The notes under the pieces: generated by a model
What the model saw: the letters and a program-made list of their open reading frames with translations, nothing else
Told to the model about the DNA's origin: nothing
The model's database searches: none
Made by a program: the position numbers and the translations under genes
Part shown: one piece after another, positions 1 through 10,959 of the stretch
Layout: each line of letters starts with the position of its first letter
Numbering within the stretch: position 1 is the stretch's first letter
Source: Capsicum annuum
Taxonomy: Eukaryota; Streptophyta; Magnoliopsida; Solanales; Solanaceae
Direction of reading: 5' to 3'
Length of the DNA: 64,000 bases
NCBI RefSeq assembly: GCF_002878395.1
Contig: NC_061119.1
Coordinates: 45,387,149 to 45,451,148 of the forward strand

Positions 1-230
1 CAAAAGTTTGGCGCAACGAGATTAAACAGGTTCAAAGCGGTTTCAAAATCAAGTTGTAATTACTTTGGCGATAATGACGATTCTGTCTAACGACATGTGG
101 AGACAATTGTCAATCATATTTCAATAATCCCGCTGTCACATATTTGAAAATAAAGCTCACTTTTAACCTTGCAAAAGGGCTCCAATATTTTTAACTTGAA
201 AAGAGCTGATATATTTTAACCTAAAGAGAC

Positions 231-450
231 TCAATTTTTAAAGTATGTCAAGCAACAGTGATATGTGAAGAATATGTGAAGAACGAAGATTATACACAAG
301 AAGATAGAGGATCAATAATATTTTGCAGAAAATCAAGCGTTCAATTTTTAAAGCATGCGAAACAACAGTGATATAAGAAGAATTGGTGAAGAATGAAGAT
401 TATACACAAGAAAAAGGAGGATCAATAATATTTTACAGAAAATTAAGCAA
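231..450. repeat. 110-bp tandem duplication
   Basis: Two adjacent copies (231-340 and 341-450) both begin TCAATTTTTAAAG and run through AGATTATACACAAGAA and GGATCAATAATATTTT. They differ at scattered bases and by small indels. No coding role is visible: the 70-codon ORF over the second copy has no recognisable domain. The flanking 1-230 holds nothing identifiable. Confidence 0.85.
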
Positions 451-626
451 AAAATGGGAGATTTGTTTGGGTTTTTGCCCTGATTTTCTTACAAAAATTA
501 AGTTTTATTTTTCTTGTAAGAAAAATAAAAGTAACCATAAATACTTTTACTTATTCTTAAAAGAAAAATATAATTCTTTTTCCATATTTGGTTAACTTCT
601 TTATTAGAGGAAATGTTTTGGACATC

Positions 627-742
627 TATAAATAGAAAAGACCCTTTCTTATATCGTAACACAATAGCATCCACAATGTAGTCATCAAAAGTCTTGTTTA
701 AGGGGAAATTTCTCCAACATGTTTTATGCTTTTTTCAATAAA
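627..742 (+). promoter_or_regulatory. LTR-like core promoter and poly(A) signal
   Basis: A good plant TATA box (TATAAATAG, 627-635) is followed about 100 bp downstream by AATAAA (737-742). A TATA box and poly(A) signal this close are typical of the U3-R of an LTR or of a pararetroviral promoter. I could not find TG/CA ends, a TSD or adjacent gag or pol, so the parent element is unknown. The 745-1288 stretch is AT-rich with no recognisable gene. Confidence 0.35.
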
Positions 743-977
743 TTTTAAATTTTTTCAAAATTATTTTTAATATGTAGGTCGTTTGACCAAACTATATTAA
801 TAATATATTTTTAATATTTATTTTTCGTTGTCATCTGAATTATCACCATATTAGTTTGCAAACTATTAGGTTCCGCATCTCTCGATTTCGAACCCAACAC
901 AACCTTCGTCTTTTCATTTGTTGGAACCGAGTATAATGTGAGTTATTTGTTTCTGAACTTTTGTGAGGAAAAAATAT

Positions 978-1098
978 ATTGATCTTTTTGTTCATATTGA
1001 TCAAGGATTGATCTTTTGCAATCTTCTAGTTTAGATTGATAAAAAAAAGATTGATCTTTTAGTTTAGATTGATCAAAAAATAGTATAGATCTTTTTTG
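978..1098. repeat. Short GATC/poly-A motif repeats
   Basis: Motifs of the type TTGATCTTTT and TAGTTTAGATTGAT recur five or six times in both orientations, forming short imperfect direct and inverted repeats about 40 bp apart. This looks like local slippage in AT-rich DNA. No function is evident. Confidence 0.45.
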
Positions 1099-1304
1099 AG
1101 GGAAAAAAATATTTGTTTCTATTGTTATTTGATTTGGTTTGAATCTGTTCTTACCCCTTTTGTTCCTTTTTTTTTAATTTCAATATAATCACTTCAAATT
1201 AGTCTAACTATGATGAACTTTCTGAATAGTAAAAGCTCAAAGGGTTCGAGGATGATCTTAAATAGAACAAAATAGATTCAAAGGATTCATATAGCCAATT
1301 CAAG

Positions 1305-1441
1305 GGGAATCTTAGTAGCTTAGTTGGTTAGTTACCTGAACTTCCACCTTGTTGGTGAGGGTTCAATTCCCCACATTGTAATTCCCTCCCCCATTCCCCT
1401 TCCCCTACCCCCAATTAAAAAAAAGTGTTAAAAATAAATAA
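1305..1441 (+). mobile_element. tRNA-derived SINE with TSD
   Basis: About 137 bp with an internal RNA polymerase III promoter. The A box is TAGCTTAGTTGG (1316-1327) and the B box GGTTCAATTCC (1360-1370), spaced as in tRNA-derived SINEs. The 3' end is pyrimidine-rich and then A-rich. It is flanked by a 16-bp duplication with 14 matches, ATATAGCCAATTCAAG (1289-1304) and ATATAGCCAGTCCAAG (1442-1457), which marks a target-primed insertion. No intact tRNA cloverleaf follows, so it is not a tRNA gene. Family membership (Solanaceae SolS or TS type) would need a library comparison. Confidence 0.8.
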
Positions 1442-1457
1442 ATATAGCCAGTCCAAG

Positions 1458-1896
1458 AAATTGGGACTAAGGCAAAGTTGATTGTTCATTGATCATTTAG
1501 TTGATTACTAGGTACTGTTGATGCCCCTTTCCTTCTTGAAGGAGCCTAGCTTGTAACTAGATATAGCTCTAGGGCTCGAGAGTTTGAATTGCTTGTCAGT
1601 TTATCAAACATTACCTATTTAAGGGAACATTTGCAACACTCGAGCTAAATATTCCTTTATATTTCTCAGGTAAATGTGATTTCTAGTACACCTTTTAATG
1701 GTGTTTTAACCTATTGCCAATTTTATTTTCTGGTACTTGGCTTAATGTGATACAAGATCCTCCCAGTATACAACAAATGCATCTTTTTTGGGCGGGCATG
1801 AGGTTGACTTTGAATGTGTATATGTGCTCTGCGGGGTGGGGAAAGCTTGGGGTGCATGAACATTTTAATGATAGAAGTCAGTCTCACTTCTGAAAT
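1458..1896. other. Non-coding spacer, nothing recognised
   Basis: No coding, RNA or repeat signature was found between the SINE and the LTR that begins at 1897. Confidence 0.5.
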
Positions 1897-3520
1897 TGTC
1901 ACGACCCAAACCGTCACCCTAGTCGTGACAGTCATCCCAAACCAATGAAGGTCCGAGATGACCCCTTACCGTTATATCATTAGCATAGTAGTAATTGAAG
2001 ATGCGAAAACAAGTCCATGTAAGAAGAAATTCAACATTTTTAATAAAGTAATATCCATGTCTTACAAACAAAATCCAAAACAACCCACACCTTCTACAAA
2101 GCCTCTAACTTTATGGCTCCAACTATACCATAAAACCAAGAAATACCAGTATAGAAACATATGTGAAAAGTGCAAATGCCTTTTGGATGATGGAGGGATC
2201 ACCACATATCACTAGTTGTCAAAGAGAGAATATGAAAGCTCTAATACTTCACAAAACCATGAAAAATGCCTACGAACCTACATCATGAAATGATGTAACA
2301 TCCGGGAACGGTCAGTACGACAAGTATTAGCATCCAACCCAGGGAAAGAATAAACCATTCTTTTACCAAAATCAATCATAAACACATATTCATCATCCAT
2401 AATAATAGTAAAGTAAGGGACAAGGGACAAGGAACGTAAAGACATGATCATTTAAAATTTAGTCCTAAACTATGTAGCTTTTCATTGACCTCTAGTAACC
2501 CACGGGCTATATGGGTCCGGTACCCTCAACCAGCTGGGCCCCAATCCATATTAGCCGCATGGACTGGGGTTTAGGCTAAAGTCACCAATAGATGATAGCC
2601 TCCCTAAAATAACTGTATACTACTGCGTGAAGCAAGCATACAACGGTCATCCTTCATTCAGGAAAAAACCTCCCAACGTCGGCAAACTTGGTTTCGATTG
2701 TTTGTCACAAGGACTACACCTTCTCGGTAAAGCTACACAATTTCATTAATGCCCAATTAAAACATTTTGTAAATCTTTAATCATGGAGTCTTTCGTTAAG
2801 ACATTTCCACATTGGTATCATCATACCAAGACTTGCAAGCCATTCATATTATTCCATGCCATACCCAATAAAATATTTAGACTTAAAATTTCAATTTAAA
2901 ATTTATTACCGTGGCCCCCAAGGGCATTTAAAAAATCATTAAACCTTGTTCTCATTTTTATATCACACATCCTTTAACCTATGAAATAAACATCATGAAA
3001 TTCTTACTTGAAAACTAAACTTCAAAAGGGGTTGAGGCTCATATCTTTATCATGCAAAAACCCATAACCGTTATGAAATAAAAATGATAAACTTACCCTT
3101 TTCGTAAGTCACACTTCAGTTTACAAACCATCAATTACAGATAAAAAATCATTAAGACAAGTGGAAAACAATATAATTATGTGACAACCAAATCCCTCAA
3201 CCCCATCTTTTAAACAACCATTAAAATATATGATTAATAAGTAATAATGCAAAATAATGACAATTAAAGTAAATGAGTGTTCAGTATGCCTTTTTGATGG
3301 AAGAAATTTGGAAAAAGCTTGAATCATTAAAATTGAAGCTTTGAACTCTATCTTGAAATTTATATGAAGATTTACTTGAGTTAGATTCGTTTCCCATAAC
3401 CTTGACGATGAAATTGGTGAGAAAACATTGAGAAGAAATTATAGTCTTTGACCCTTCATGAAAATTTAGATTGGGAGCTTAGGGTTTTTGGGAGAGAAGA
3501 TGAATTAGGAATTTGGGAAA
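1897..3520 (-). mobile_element. Truncated gypsy LTR, minus orientation
   Basis: The plus-strand text starts TGTCACGACCC, the terminus shared with the LTRs at 27865 and 41878, and carries a perfect 8-bp inverted repeat (GTCACGAC 1898-1905, GTCGTGAC 1922-1929). Blocks such as GTAACATCCGGGAACGGTCAG near 2296 and CACGGGCTATATGGGTC near 2500 match the LTR at 12173-13216, which supports the LTR call and the minus orientation. No CA terminus is found; homology stops near 3520, where a plus-strand retroelement remnant begins. No PBS or polypurine tract flanks it. Confidence 0.65.
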
Positions 3521-3536
3521 ATGAGAAATCTAAGAG

Positions 3537-5450
3537 TGATGTATCAGAGGATGAGGAGGATGCGGAAAGAGAGTCGAGTGATAGCCCAGTATAGATACCA
3601 CTTCCTCCACCACCAGCTGCATCACTATCAATAGAGCCTGCCTCAGTGTCTATCATTAATCGGTGGGGGTACCCTGGGATGCATGAGTTATATAAGAGAG
3701 ATAGTGACATCACCCCTGACACTTAGTGATAAAAAAGAAGGGTTCTATTTAGAGCCCAAGCTAAGAACTATAGGCATGTCTGAGATGCCTGAATTTGAGG
3801 CTCAATTTGGGTAATACCATTTTGAGTGGATGACCAGAGCTTCAGAATAGTATAGACTATTGTTGGTTTGAGAGTTTTATGTTGCTTATCAGATAGAGCT
3901 GAAGTAGTCATATCTACTGGGGCGATAGTTGATGGGTGGTGACCCATTGCTGAGTTTGATGATTAGAGGTGTTCTGGTTGACATCTCTACACAAACCATA
4001 TTTAGATTCTTTTAGGGGCCAGATTTGCAACTGCCAACAAATACCACTGAGATTGACTACTACATGGATGGGATGTAGAAAGTGAATACAAAGAGATTTG
4101 GTTTAGAGGATAAATTGACTCATTTTTGGTGGATGGCCAAAATTATTGGTACGGAGCAGGAAGAGGCTCCTTGGGTGGCTGGTGGTGTTGGCTCTTCGTC
4201 ATTGATTAGGAAGGGCAGTTTGAATTTTTTGGCAAAGGTTTGATGAATGCTTGTTCTTCATAGATTGATTCCCATAATTGGGGATGGTTTACTGAGTCTG
4301 GACCAAGCCTCCTTGATTTTAGGCATCATAAAAGGCTATGAGATTGATGTAGCCAAGTTTATAGTGAGAGAGATCCACGATCAGGTGGTGAGCAGAGAAA
4401 CAACCCTGGTATTCCCATGCTTACTAATATAGATATACTTAGATGAGGGAGTGACAAAGATCCCTAGAGTTGATTAGTTCCTCCAGGTATGAAGAACTAT
4501 AGATTTGGGTTTAATAAGATGCTGTTAATCCCATCTCTAAGGCAATAAGAATAAGGGCCACTTTACTTTGGGTGGTATTTTAGGCCATAAGGCATGGTAT
4601 TGATACTTTAGGGTTCAACGATATTAGGCACACCCCTGCTGAGACTGCCTACTTCGAGCCTCAGTCCTTGATAGATACTATGGGTCCTTTTCAAACCTCG
4701 ACTCTACCTCCTATGACAAGACCATTTACTTCCAATTCATCTTCCCGCTGGCTATGCTTTAGTCCCACAGACATTCTTGATGAAGGTTCTTAAAAGATTG
4801 AGCACCATGGAGAAAAAAGTAAAGAATATCAAGGAAGGAATTCAACCATGGAATCAAGAGAGAGATCCAAAGTGAGATGAGTGGCATGTCGACCTGATTT
4901 GATGGGTTTGAATGATAGATCTGCTAGAAGTTAGAGAAATTTTAGTCTCCAGATCTGGCGGGTGTACATGAGAAGTTGGCCGTGCTCTGAGATGCTATAG
5001 AAGATATGCATGCCATACCCTTTCCTACAATGCCCATTATTGAGGAGATTCCCGAGGAGGAGGTGCTGGATATTTAGGGCATAAGAAAGGAAAAAACTGC
5101 TGGGGAAGCCGGTGGTCCAAGACCAAAAAAAAAGAAAGAGGTGTAAGAGAAGTAATATTGAGATGGCCAAGGTGGCTAGTGTTGATTCTGTGTGGGACTA
5201 CTAAGCAAGGGTCTTTGAGATGTTGATAAAAGCTGATAGCTCTCGAGTTATTGCGAGATGGCTGCAGATTTGACTGACTTAAGTAGGAGCACTGCTCTAA
5301 CCCCAAAGGAACCATTAAGAGCACCGACCACCATCAGTGCCACTATTGATTTGAGCATCCCAACCACTATCGAGACTACTGCTGAGGAGAGCAAGGCCTA
5401 TTCTGAGGCTCGCCATGCTAAGACATCATGAGATAGGGCCTAATGCTACC
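3537..5450 (+). pseudogene. Degenerate Transposase_32-like protein
   Basis: Read across several frameshifts, this plus-strand stretch resembles the 'putative plant transposon protein' domain (Transposase_32 type) common in Solanaceae repeats. The open block at 4247-4432 contains HRLIPIIGDGLLSLDQASLI, then GYEIDVAKFI and TTLVFPCLLI, in the order typical of the family. Just downstream, out of frame, are LDEGVTKIPRVD and RTIDLGL. An acidic N-terminal stretch (DEEDAERESSDS) precedes it and a charged, possibly coiled-coil tail follows. Stops occur roughly every 30-60 codons, so it is dead. It lies 1.6 kb upstream of a polypurine tract and Tat-like LTR on the same strand, so it may be an extra ORF of that element. 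The family call is from memory of its motifs. Confidence 0.55.
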
Positions 5451-7036
5451 AGGTATGTTTTTCTTCCTTTTACTTTAAATTGTAGTCACGCCCTGTCCAC
5501 AGTGCATAGTTTTTTTGTTGGGCATGAATGTGTATCACAACTGTTGTGAGTTTTGGTTGCTGTGCTTTTTTTCCCATTGACCGTAGTTTGATTGAAGAAT
5601 CGACATGTCTAGGAAAATTATGTTGTGATATGTTTTGTTTCATGTTGTTTTATGTGTTTTTATGTTTAACTAGGAGAAAATGAGTACCTAAGGCAGTTGA
5701 TGTTTTTTGTTTTGAATAACTGTTTTTTCGAAAAATGATACCTCTTTGAAAAATTAGTTTTAAAACTATGTGATGCCCATGTATGTATGACCATTATGGA
5801 TCTCGTTATAGGCATTAGGATCAGGGATAAAATATTCAAAGATAACATTTGCATGAAATGGATAGGTAGTATATGATGATGCAACCCTTTTCCATATGCG
5901 TGTGAGATGCTACTTAGTTCCCTTTATGTGCTGAATCTAGAGCTTTCCCGATTAGTCTTGCCTAGGTGGTAGGATAGTCAATTAGGAAATAATCATAGGC
6001 CGCTCTTGAAATTAGTCCACTGTAATCCTAAAATGACCTCCCAAATATGAATAAGTATCCCTTGATCCTGATATTATGCCTCATAAGCTATTTTTCTTAT
6101 TTCACCTATTACCTTCCCATTTATATTACAATGAATCTATTTTGGCCTTGGTCATCTTTGGACATTGTGTAACTTAACTCAGGTAAATTGCCTAAGTTGA
6201 GGGTGGCTATCATAGGGGTGCATGATCTTAAGTGGTATGAAGTAGGGTAAACGAGAGAAAAGAAAGTAGGGCTAGGTGTGGTAGAAAAGCAAAAAGAAAA
6301 GAAAGATTGAAAAAAAGAAAAAGAAGAATAAAAAAAAACACATACCCAACCAGAATGATTTATAAAATAATAAAAAGGAAGAAATAAGGGTGGAATAAAA
6401 GAAAATTGGTTAATAATAATAAAAAGGGAGAAATACGGGTGGAATAAAAGAAAATTGGTTAATAAATGGAACCCCCTAATGTAAGTGTAGTGCCAAGGAG
6501 GCTTAGTCACTAAATTTCCATATGTACCATTCTAGCCCCAAAGCCTACATTACAAGCTGAGTAAAGTTCTATAGTGATTCAAACCCAACTGTTTGGAAAC
6601 TAAGGTAAAGAAATAAGGGCAATCCTATGGTATTGTGTGCATATTTTTGGAACATCTTCGTGAGTGTGAGTGTCTCATAGTTGTCCCTGCATTACCATGC
6701 ATGATTCTATTAAGTGATTGGGACTTTTTTATTGTAAGGGTACATCTGTTGTGTTGCTAGCTACTTACTTATTTTGGTAGTGTAACTTGTATATATGTTT
6801 GATTGTTTGTTACTAATGTAATTCCATATCTTGATTCCTTTGTATCATATTATTGTGCTGCTGTAATACACATAGTTGGTTTTGAAAAGGTTAATATTAG
6901 AGGGGGTAACATTTTGGTGCTTAAATTGGAATTGACTTCCATAGTTATCTTAGGGATTTCTAAGTTAAGCATCATTGTGTTGTTTTGTTTTATTTGTGTT
7001 GTCTAAGGACATCCAAAATTTCTAAGTCGAGGGTGT
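5451..7036 (+). other. Non-coding 3' region and polypurine tract of Tat-like element
   Basis: There is no coding signal between the Transposase_32-like ORF and the downstream LTR. The stretch is AT-rich and contains a two-copy 49-bp repeat (6367-6415 and 6416-6464) sharing GGGTGGAATAAAAGAAAATT. It ends in a purine-rich tract (CGAGGGTGT, 7028-7036) immediately before the LTR, as expected for a polypurine tract. Preceded by TTTCTAAGT, this resembles the usual 3' junction of Tat-lineage elements. Confidence 0.45.
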
Positions 7037-8529
7037 TGATGTACCATGGTTACATAGCACTTTTGATGTTTAAAATGGTGAAAACATGCATATACTTAGG
7101 CCTTTTTGTTAGATATGATGTGCATTTTATGTGTGTTGTAGGTTAATTAGGTTGGAAGTAGAGTGGAACAAAATTAGATGAAAATGCACTAAAAGAGTCA
7201 AAGTGCTGACTATACTATGAGTTGTTTAGACACTTAACGACTCGTAACCCAAGTTGTGATGAGTCCAGTGAGGGTTGCTGATTGGAGATTGAAATTAAGG
7301 CTAACCATGAATCGTTAGGAGTTATAACAAGTCATGGTGTGAGTTGTTCTGATCAAAGAATCTAAAGTCCTTAAGGTTGGCAATTTGAGGTCCCAGTGGA
7401 AACATATGAAGACTACGAGTCATTAGGAGTGACAACGACTTGTATTAAGGAGTCGTGTTGAGTAGGGAGAAAAAGTAATTAAAGTTGAAAATTCATTGGA
7501 GTGACAACTATTTGCAGGAAATGATGTGTTAGGTCTGACAACAAGCCATTACCATTGAGTTTAGAAGAGGGCAATGGTAGTAGCTAATAAGTCACCGTCA
7601 GTCCAGACGACTCGTTACCAGAGGCGTGACTACTTCCGACTTAGTTTTCCTATTTAGTTTTGGTTAGGTTTTCTTTGTTATTTGAGAAACTATAAATACC
7701 CTTGAGATACTCTTGTATTAAGTTACATACTTTATACTCTTAAAAATATATTTGGATTTCAAGATTAACTTTTGATCTTGGAATTCTCTTGTTCTTGATT
7801 TTTGGTTTTGTAATTAATTCGAGACTTTGAGTTTTATTCTCCATTGTTGTGAGACTAATTTAATGATTTCTTTATTAAAATCTATGGATTGTTTTGCAAC
7901 TATGAGCGGGTAATTCTCTTAACTAGAGTTGTGGGAACCCTGGGATAATAACAAAGTAGGAGAATAGTGAAATTCAGCTAGATCATCGTTTACATGTGTA
8001 TTGTGATCTTCTTCAGTTTATCTGTCATCTTAGTGGTGGCCAACTCTAAGAACTTGCTTGTATTCGATATTGTCTTCACAAGAGAGATTGATATTGGGAA
8101 AAAGGGATTACGATAGTGATTTAAGGTTGTGAACCCTCGTCCAGTACCTTAGATCTACAAGGTGATAGTTAAACTAGGATAAAAAATAAGGGTTAATACG
8201 ACGACACTTTGATACTTACAAGGCAAAGGATGAGATTTACCTAAGAGTCCACAAGATAGTTGGTTATACCTATCTTTTTTGATCTAGCATGTGTGGCAGT
8301 GAGATAGTTGGATTGAGATGAGAAACTTATAGAATTAGAAAGATAGGGGGAACACAGCCCTAGTGTTCGTTTTAAAGTGTTTACAACCAAAATATTCACA
8401 AGTTGTTACTTTTTACTGATTACCCCAAACCCCCATTTACTTTTCCACACTTTTGGATACTTTAACAAGTTTGAGATATGAGTTCGACCTATTACCTACA
8501 GGATCGACCCTAACCTAGTTGGTTTATAA
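7037..8529 (+). mobile_element. Tat-like gypsy LTR, plus orientation
   Basis: About 1.49 kb starting TGATGTACC just after a polypurine tract. It ends before TTTGGCAGCGACTGC, which occupies the PBS position. It aligns in layout with the reverse complement of 9501-10948: CTTTTGATG and a 'CTTAGGCC' block near the start, a TATA box (TATAAATACC, 7691-7700), then TTTTGATCTTGGAATTCTC-like text. U3 (7200-7630) is rich in short direct and inverted repeats of CGACTCGTAAC type. The 3' boundary is approximate. Confidence 0.6.
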
Positions 8530-8585
8530 TTTGGCAGCGACTGCATTGTATATTTTTTGAGGTATAATTTTGTAGACATCAACCT
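8530..8585 (+). other. PBS-like site and first internal bases of the Tat-like element
   Basis: TTTGGCAGCGACTGC directly follows the LTR. The minus-strand partner has TTTGGTGGTGTAGC in the same place, and both are followed by GACATCAA. Internal homology ends near 8585 at a junction with oppositely oriented gag. The priming tRNA cannot be named with confidence. Confidence 0.4.
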
Positions 8586-8589
8586 CAAT

Positions 8590-9400
8590 CATGCTTCATA
8601 CAGTGGTTTTGACTACAATTTCCTAAAATTATAAATCTCATCCTTCAACTACAACATCCTAGAAGGTGAGAAGAATCAATCTAAGAACTATTTTTGCAAG
8701 TCATTCCAATTAGTAATGGACCTTTGAAGTAGTTCCCCTATCCAGAATGTTATTTCACCAGTTAGAGAGAATGGGAAAAACCCGATTCTAAAAGTTTCCT
8801 GACTCACCCCAGGTAAATTATGTGAAGTGCAAATCCCCACAAAATTCATGATGTGCATATTTGCATCATCAATTCGCAAACCAACAAACACACCTTTGAG
8901 ATTGAGTAGCTGAATCATAGGACTTGTAATATCAAACTTCACCCTTTGGGGCAGTTCAGGAGGAATGATGGCTCCTGTATCGATAGGCTTAATATACCCT
9001 AAGTCATCCTCTAGTTCATCATATGCATGCAAATACTAACAAGTTAGGGGAATTTGAACCCTATATCTTCTACCTCTATCAAGTTCTGCTCGATGCTTTT
9101 CTTCCTGATCTGTCTCTCTTTTTGAGCTACAAGATGGGTAGCCGCATTCCTTCTCGTATTCACTTCAGCTAGTAACAACACAGTGGTTTGTGTAGTTGTC
9201 TCTGGAGCACCAAGCAGAGGTAGATGATTTAACTCAAGTGGATTATCTTAAGGCAACTCATGATGATCTTCATGATCGTGTTCCAAAATCCTATGATTCC
9301 GTCATTGGGTTCTTTTAAGCTCTAGATCAAATGGGATCAAGGGAGTACGTTGACTCCTAGTACTGGGATAACACCGGAGAACACCCCTAAAAATAGAAAA
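8590..9400 (-). pseudogene. Tat/Athila-like Gag, N-terminal fragment
   Basis: The open block at 8688-9032 (114 codons) contains LPQRVKFDITSPMIQLLNLK, then DDANMHIMNFVGIC and FPFSLTGEITFWIGELL. This is the retrotransposon gag pattern of Tat/Athila gypsy elements (F-I-K/T-x-M-I-Q-L ... F-P-F-S-L-x-G-x-A-x-x-W). In those elements the protein forms the virus-like particle. An upstream out-of-frame segment (NTRRNAATHLVAQKERQ) precedes it. The region is homologous to 11920-12172. It is truncated at the 8585-8590 junction with the plus-strand LTR and has no start linked to an open frame. Confidence 0.65.
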
Positions 9401-9500
9401 GTAAAACCCAACAACCTCAACTACTTTAATTAGTCAATCAGTAATTAAATTCCCTAGAAACAACACTAAAATTTGATGTCTCCCAAGCTACACCACCAAA

Positions 9501-10948
9501 TAAAGCACAACATGATCACTGTATAGTAACCCAACAAAGGATGGGGTCAAACCCACAAGGAGTAGGCTGAATATCTCTTGCAATTTTTCTGAAGGAGTCG
9601 AAAAATGTAGGAAAGTAAATGGGTGGATTTGGTGAGAACTGTATCAATTAGTAACAAGTCTTGGTCTCTTTGGTTGAAGTCAATCTGAGATGAATAGTAG
9701 GACTGTGTTCCCCCTGGATTCCTAACTTTGTAGAATTATCATGCTTAATCTAACTATCTCAATGTTCTGCATGCAGAATTTGACAAGATATGTATTACTA
9801 ACTGTCTTGTAAATGCCTTTGGTGAATTTTACTCTTCACTTTATGAGTCTCAGAGTGTAGCTTTACTAACCCTTGTCTTTGATCCCAAATTAACTATCTT
9901 CTTTTAGGTGTCAAGTTAATTAGACAAGGGTTGGGATCTATGAATTTCTATTGTAATCTTCTTTTCCTAATCTCAGCCACTCTTGTAAAGGTGTTCTCAA
10001 ATACATGCAAGTTCTTAACCTTTGCAATAGTTATGAAAGAAAACAAATAAAAAAAGATCATAATACATGTATAAATACTAATTCAGAAGGACCTTACACT
10101 TACTTCACTTCGTTATTCTACCAGAGTTCCCACAACCTTAGTTAGGTGGTTCAACCTCTCATATGTACAAGAATATCCATGGAATTCACAAAAGAAAGCA
10201 TAAGATTATTCTTACAATAATTTAAGAAGAAAATCCAGATTCATAAATTAATAATCAACCAAATAATTAAGAACAAGGGATACAAAGATCAAAAGTCGAA
10301 TCTTAGAATCAATATATATTTGTGAATATAAAGAGTGCATAGAATAATACAAGAACATCAAAAGGTTTTTTATAAATACATCAAAGCACTAAAAATCCAA
10401 ACCAAAATGAATAAGGAAAACTAGGTTGGTGACCACTTACGGACCTACTTACGAGCCGTAAGTGGTACTTATGGGCCTCTAAATGGGTCATAAGTGTCAG
10501 AAAATCTTCATACTGCAGGAAGGACACCTACGAAGAAAAAGTAGTCCCTTCGTAGCTATCATACAACACTCAAAACTTTAGGTTCTCATATATTCCCCCT
10601 CTGATACTTACGTGTCCACTTATGGTAGTCGTAAGTGGCACTTATGGTCCATAAGTGGCCCCTCATTAATGTCTGAACAAACTTCATCTTTCAGCCTCTC
10701 AGAACATGCCTCCTCTTATACCTATGAGGCTACTTATGGTGGCCGTAAGTGGCACTTATGACCCATAAGCGGGCCTGTAAATAAGTCCTTCTGCACACTT
10801 GAACTATTTTTCTTCTTTTAAGCTCTAAAACCTGGTTTCATGCAAAATAAACACAGAAAAACACATCATATATGACAAAATGGACCTAAGTACTTTCAAA
10901 TTTTCTAGTTTTAAGCATCAAAAGTTACATAAAACTATGACAAATCAG
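9501..10948 (-). mobile_element. Tat-like gypsy LTR, minus orientation
   Basis: About 1.45 kb. On the minus strand it starts TGATTTGTCATAG and ends next to the PBS-like TTTGGTGGTGTAGC (plus 9487-9500). It is the same family as 7037-8529, in inverted orientation. A minus-strand TATA box lies at 10371-10380. U3 (10430-10770) is full of short perfect inverted repeats, such as ACTTACG/CGTAAGT (10447-10453, 10457-10463) and a near-continuous palindrome at 10639-10657. Gag sequence lies on both sides and no polypurine tract precedes the LTR, so it is a recombined copy. Confidence 0.6.
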
Positions 10949-10959
10949 TTACCAACTTT

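Noticed and set aside
1..760. Endogenous pararetrovirus
   Set aside because: A TATA box and nearby poly(A) signal alone do not separate it from a copia-type LTR, and no viral coding motif is present.
1305..1441. tRNA gene
   Set aside because: A and B boxes are present but no acceptor or anticodon stems can be folded around them, and a TSD plus A-rich tail indicate a SINE.
6121..6510. 129-codon minus ORF
   Set aside because: Its Phe/Ser-rich content comes from A-rich repeats on the plus strand; it is low complexity with no homologous pattern.
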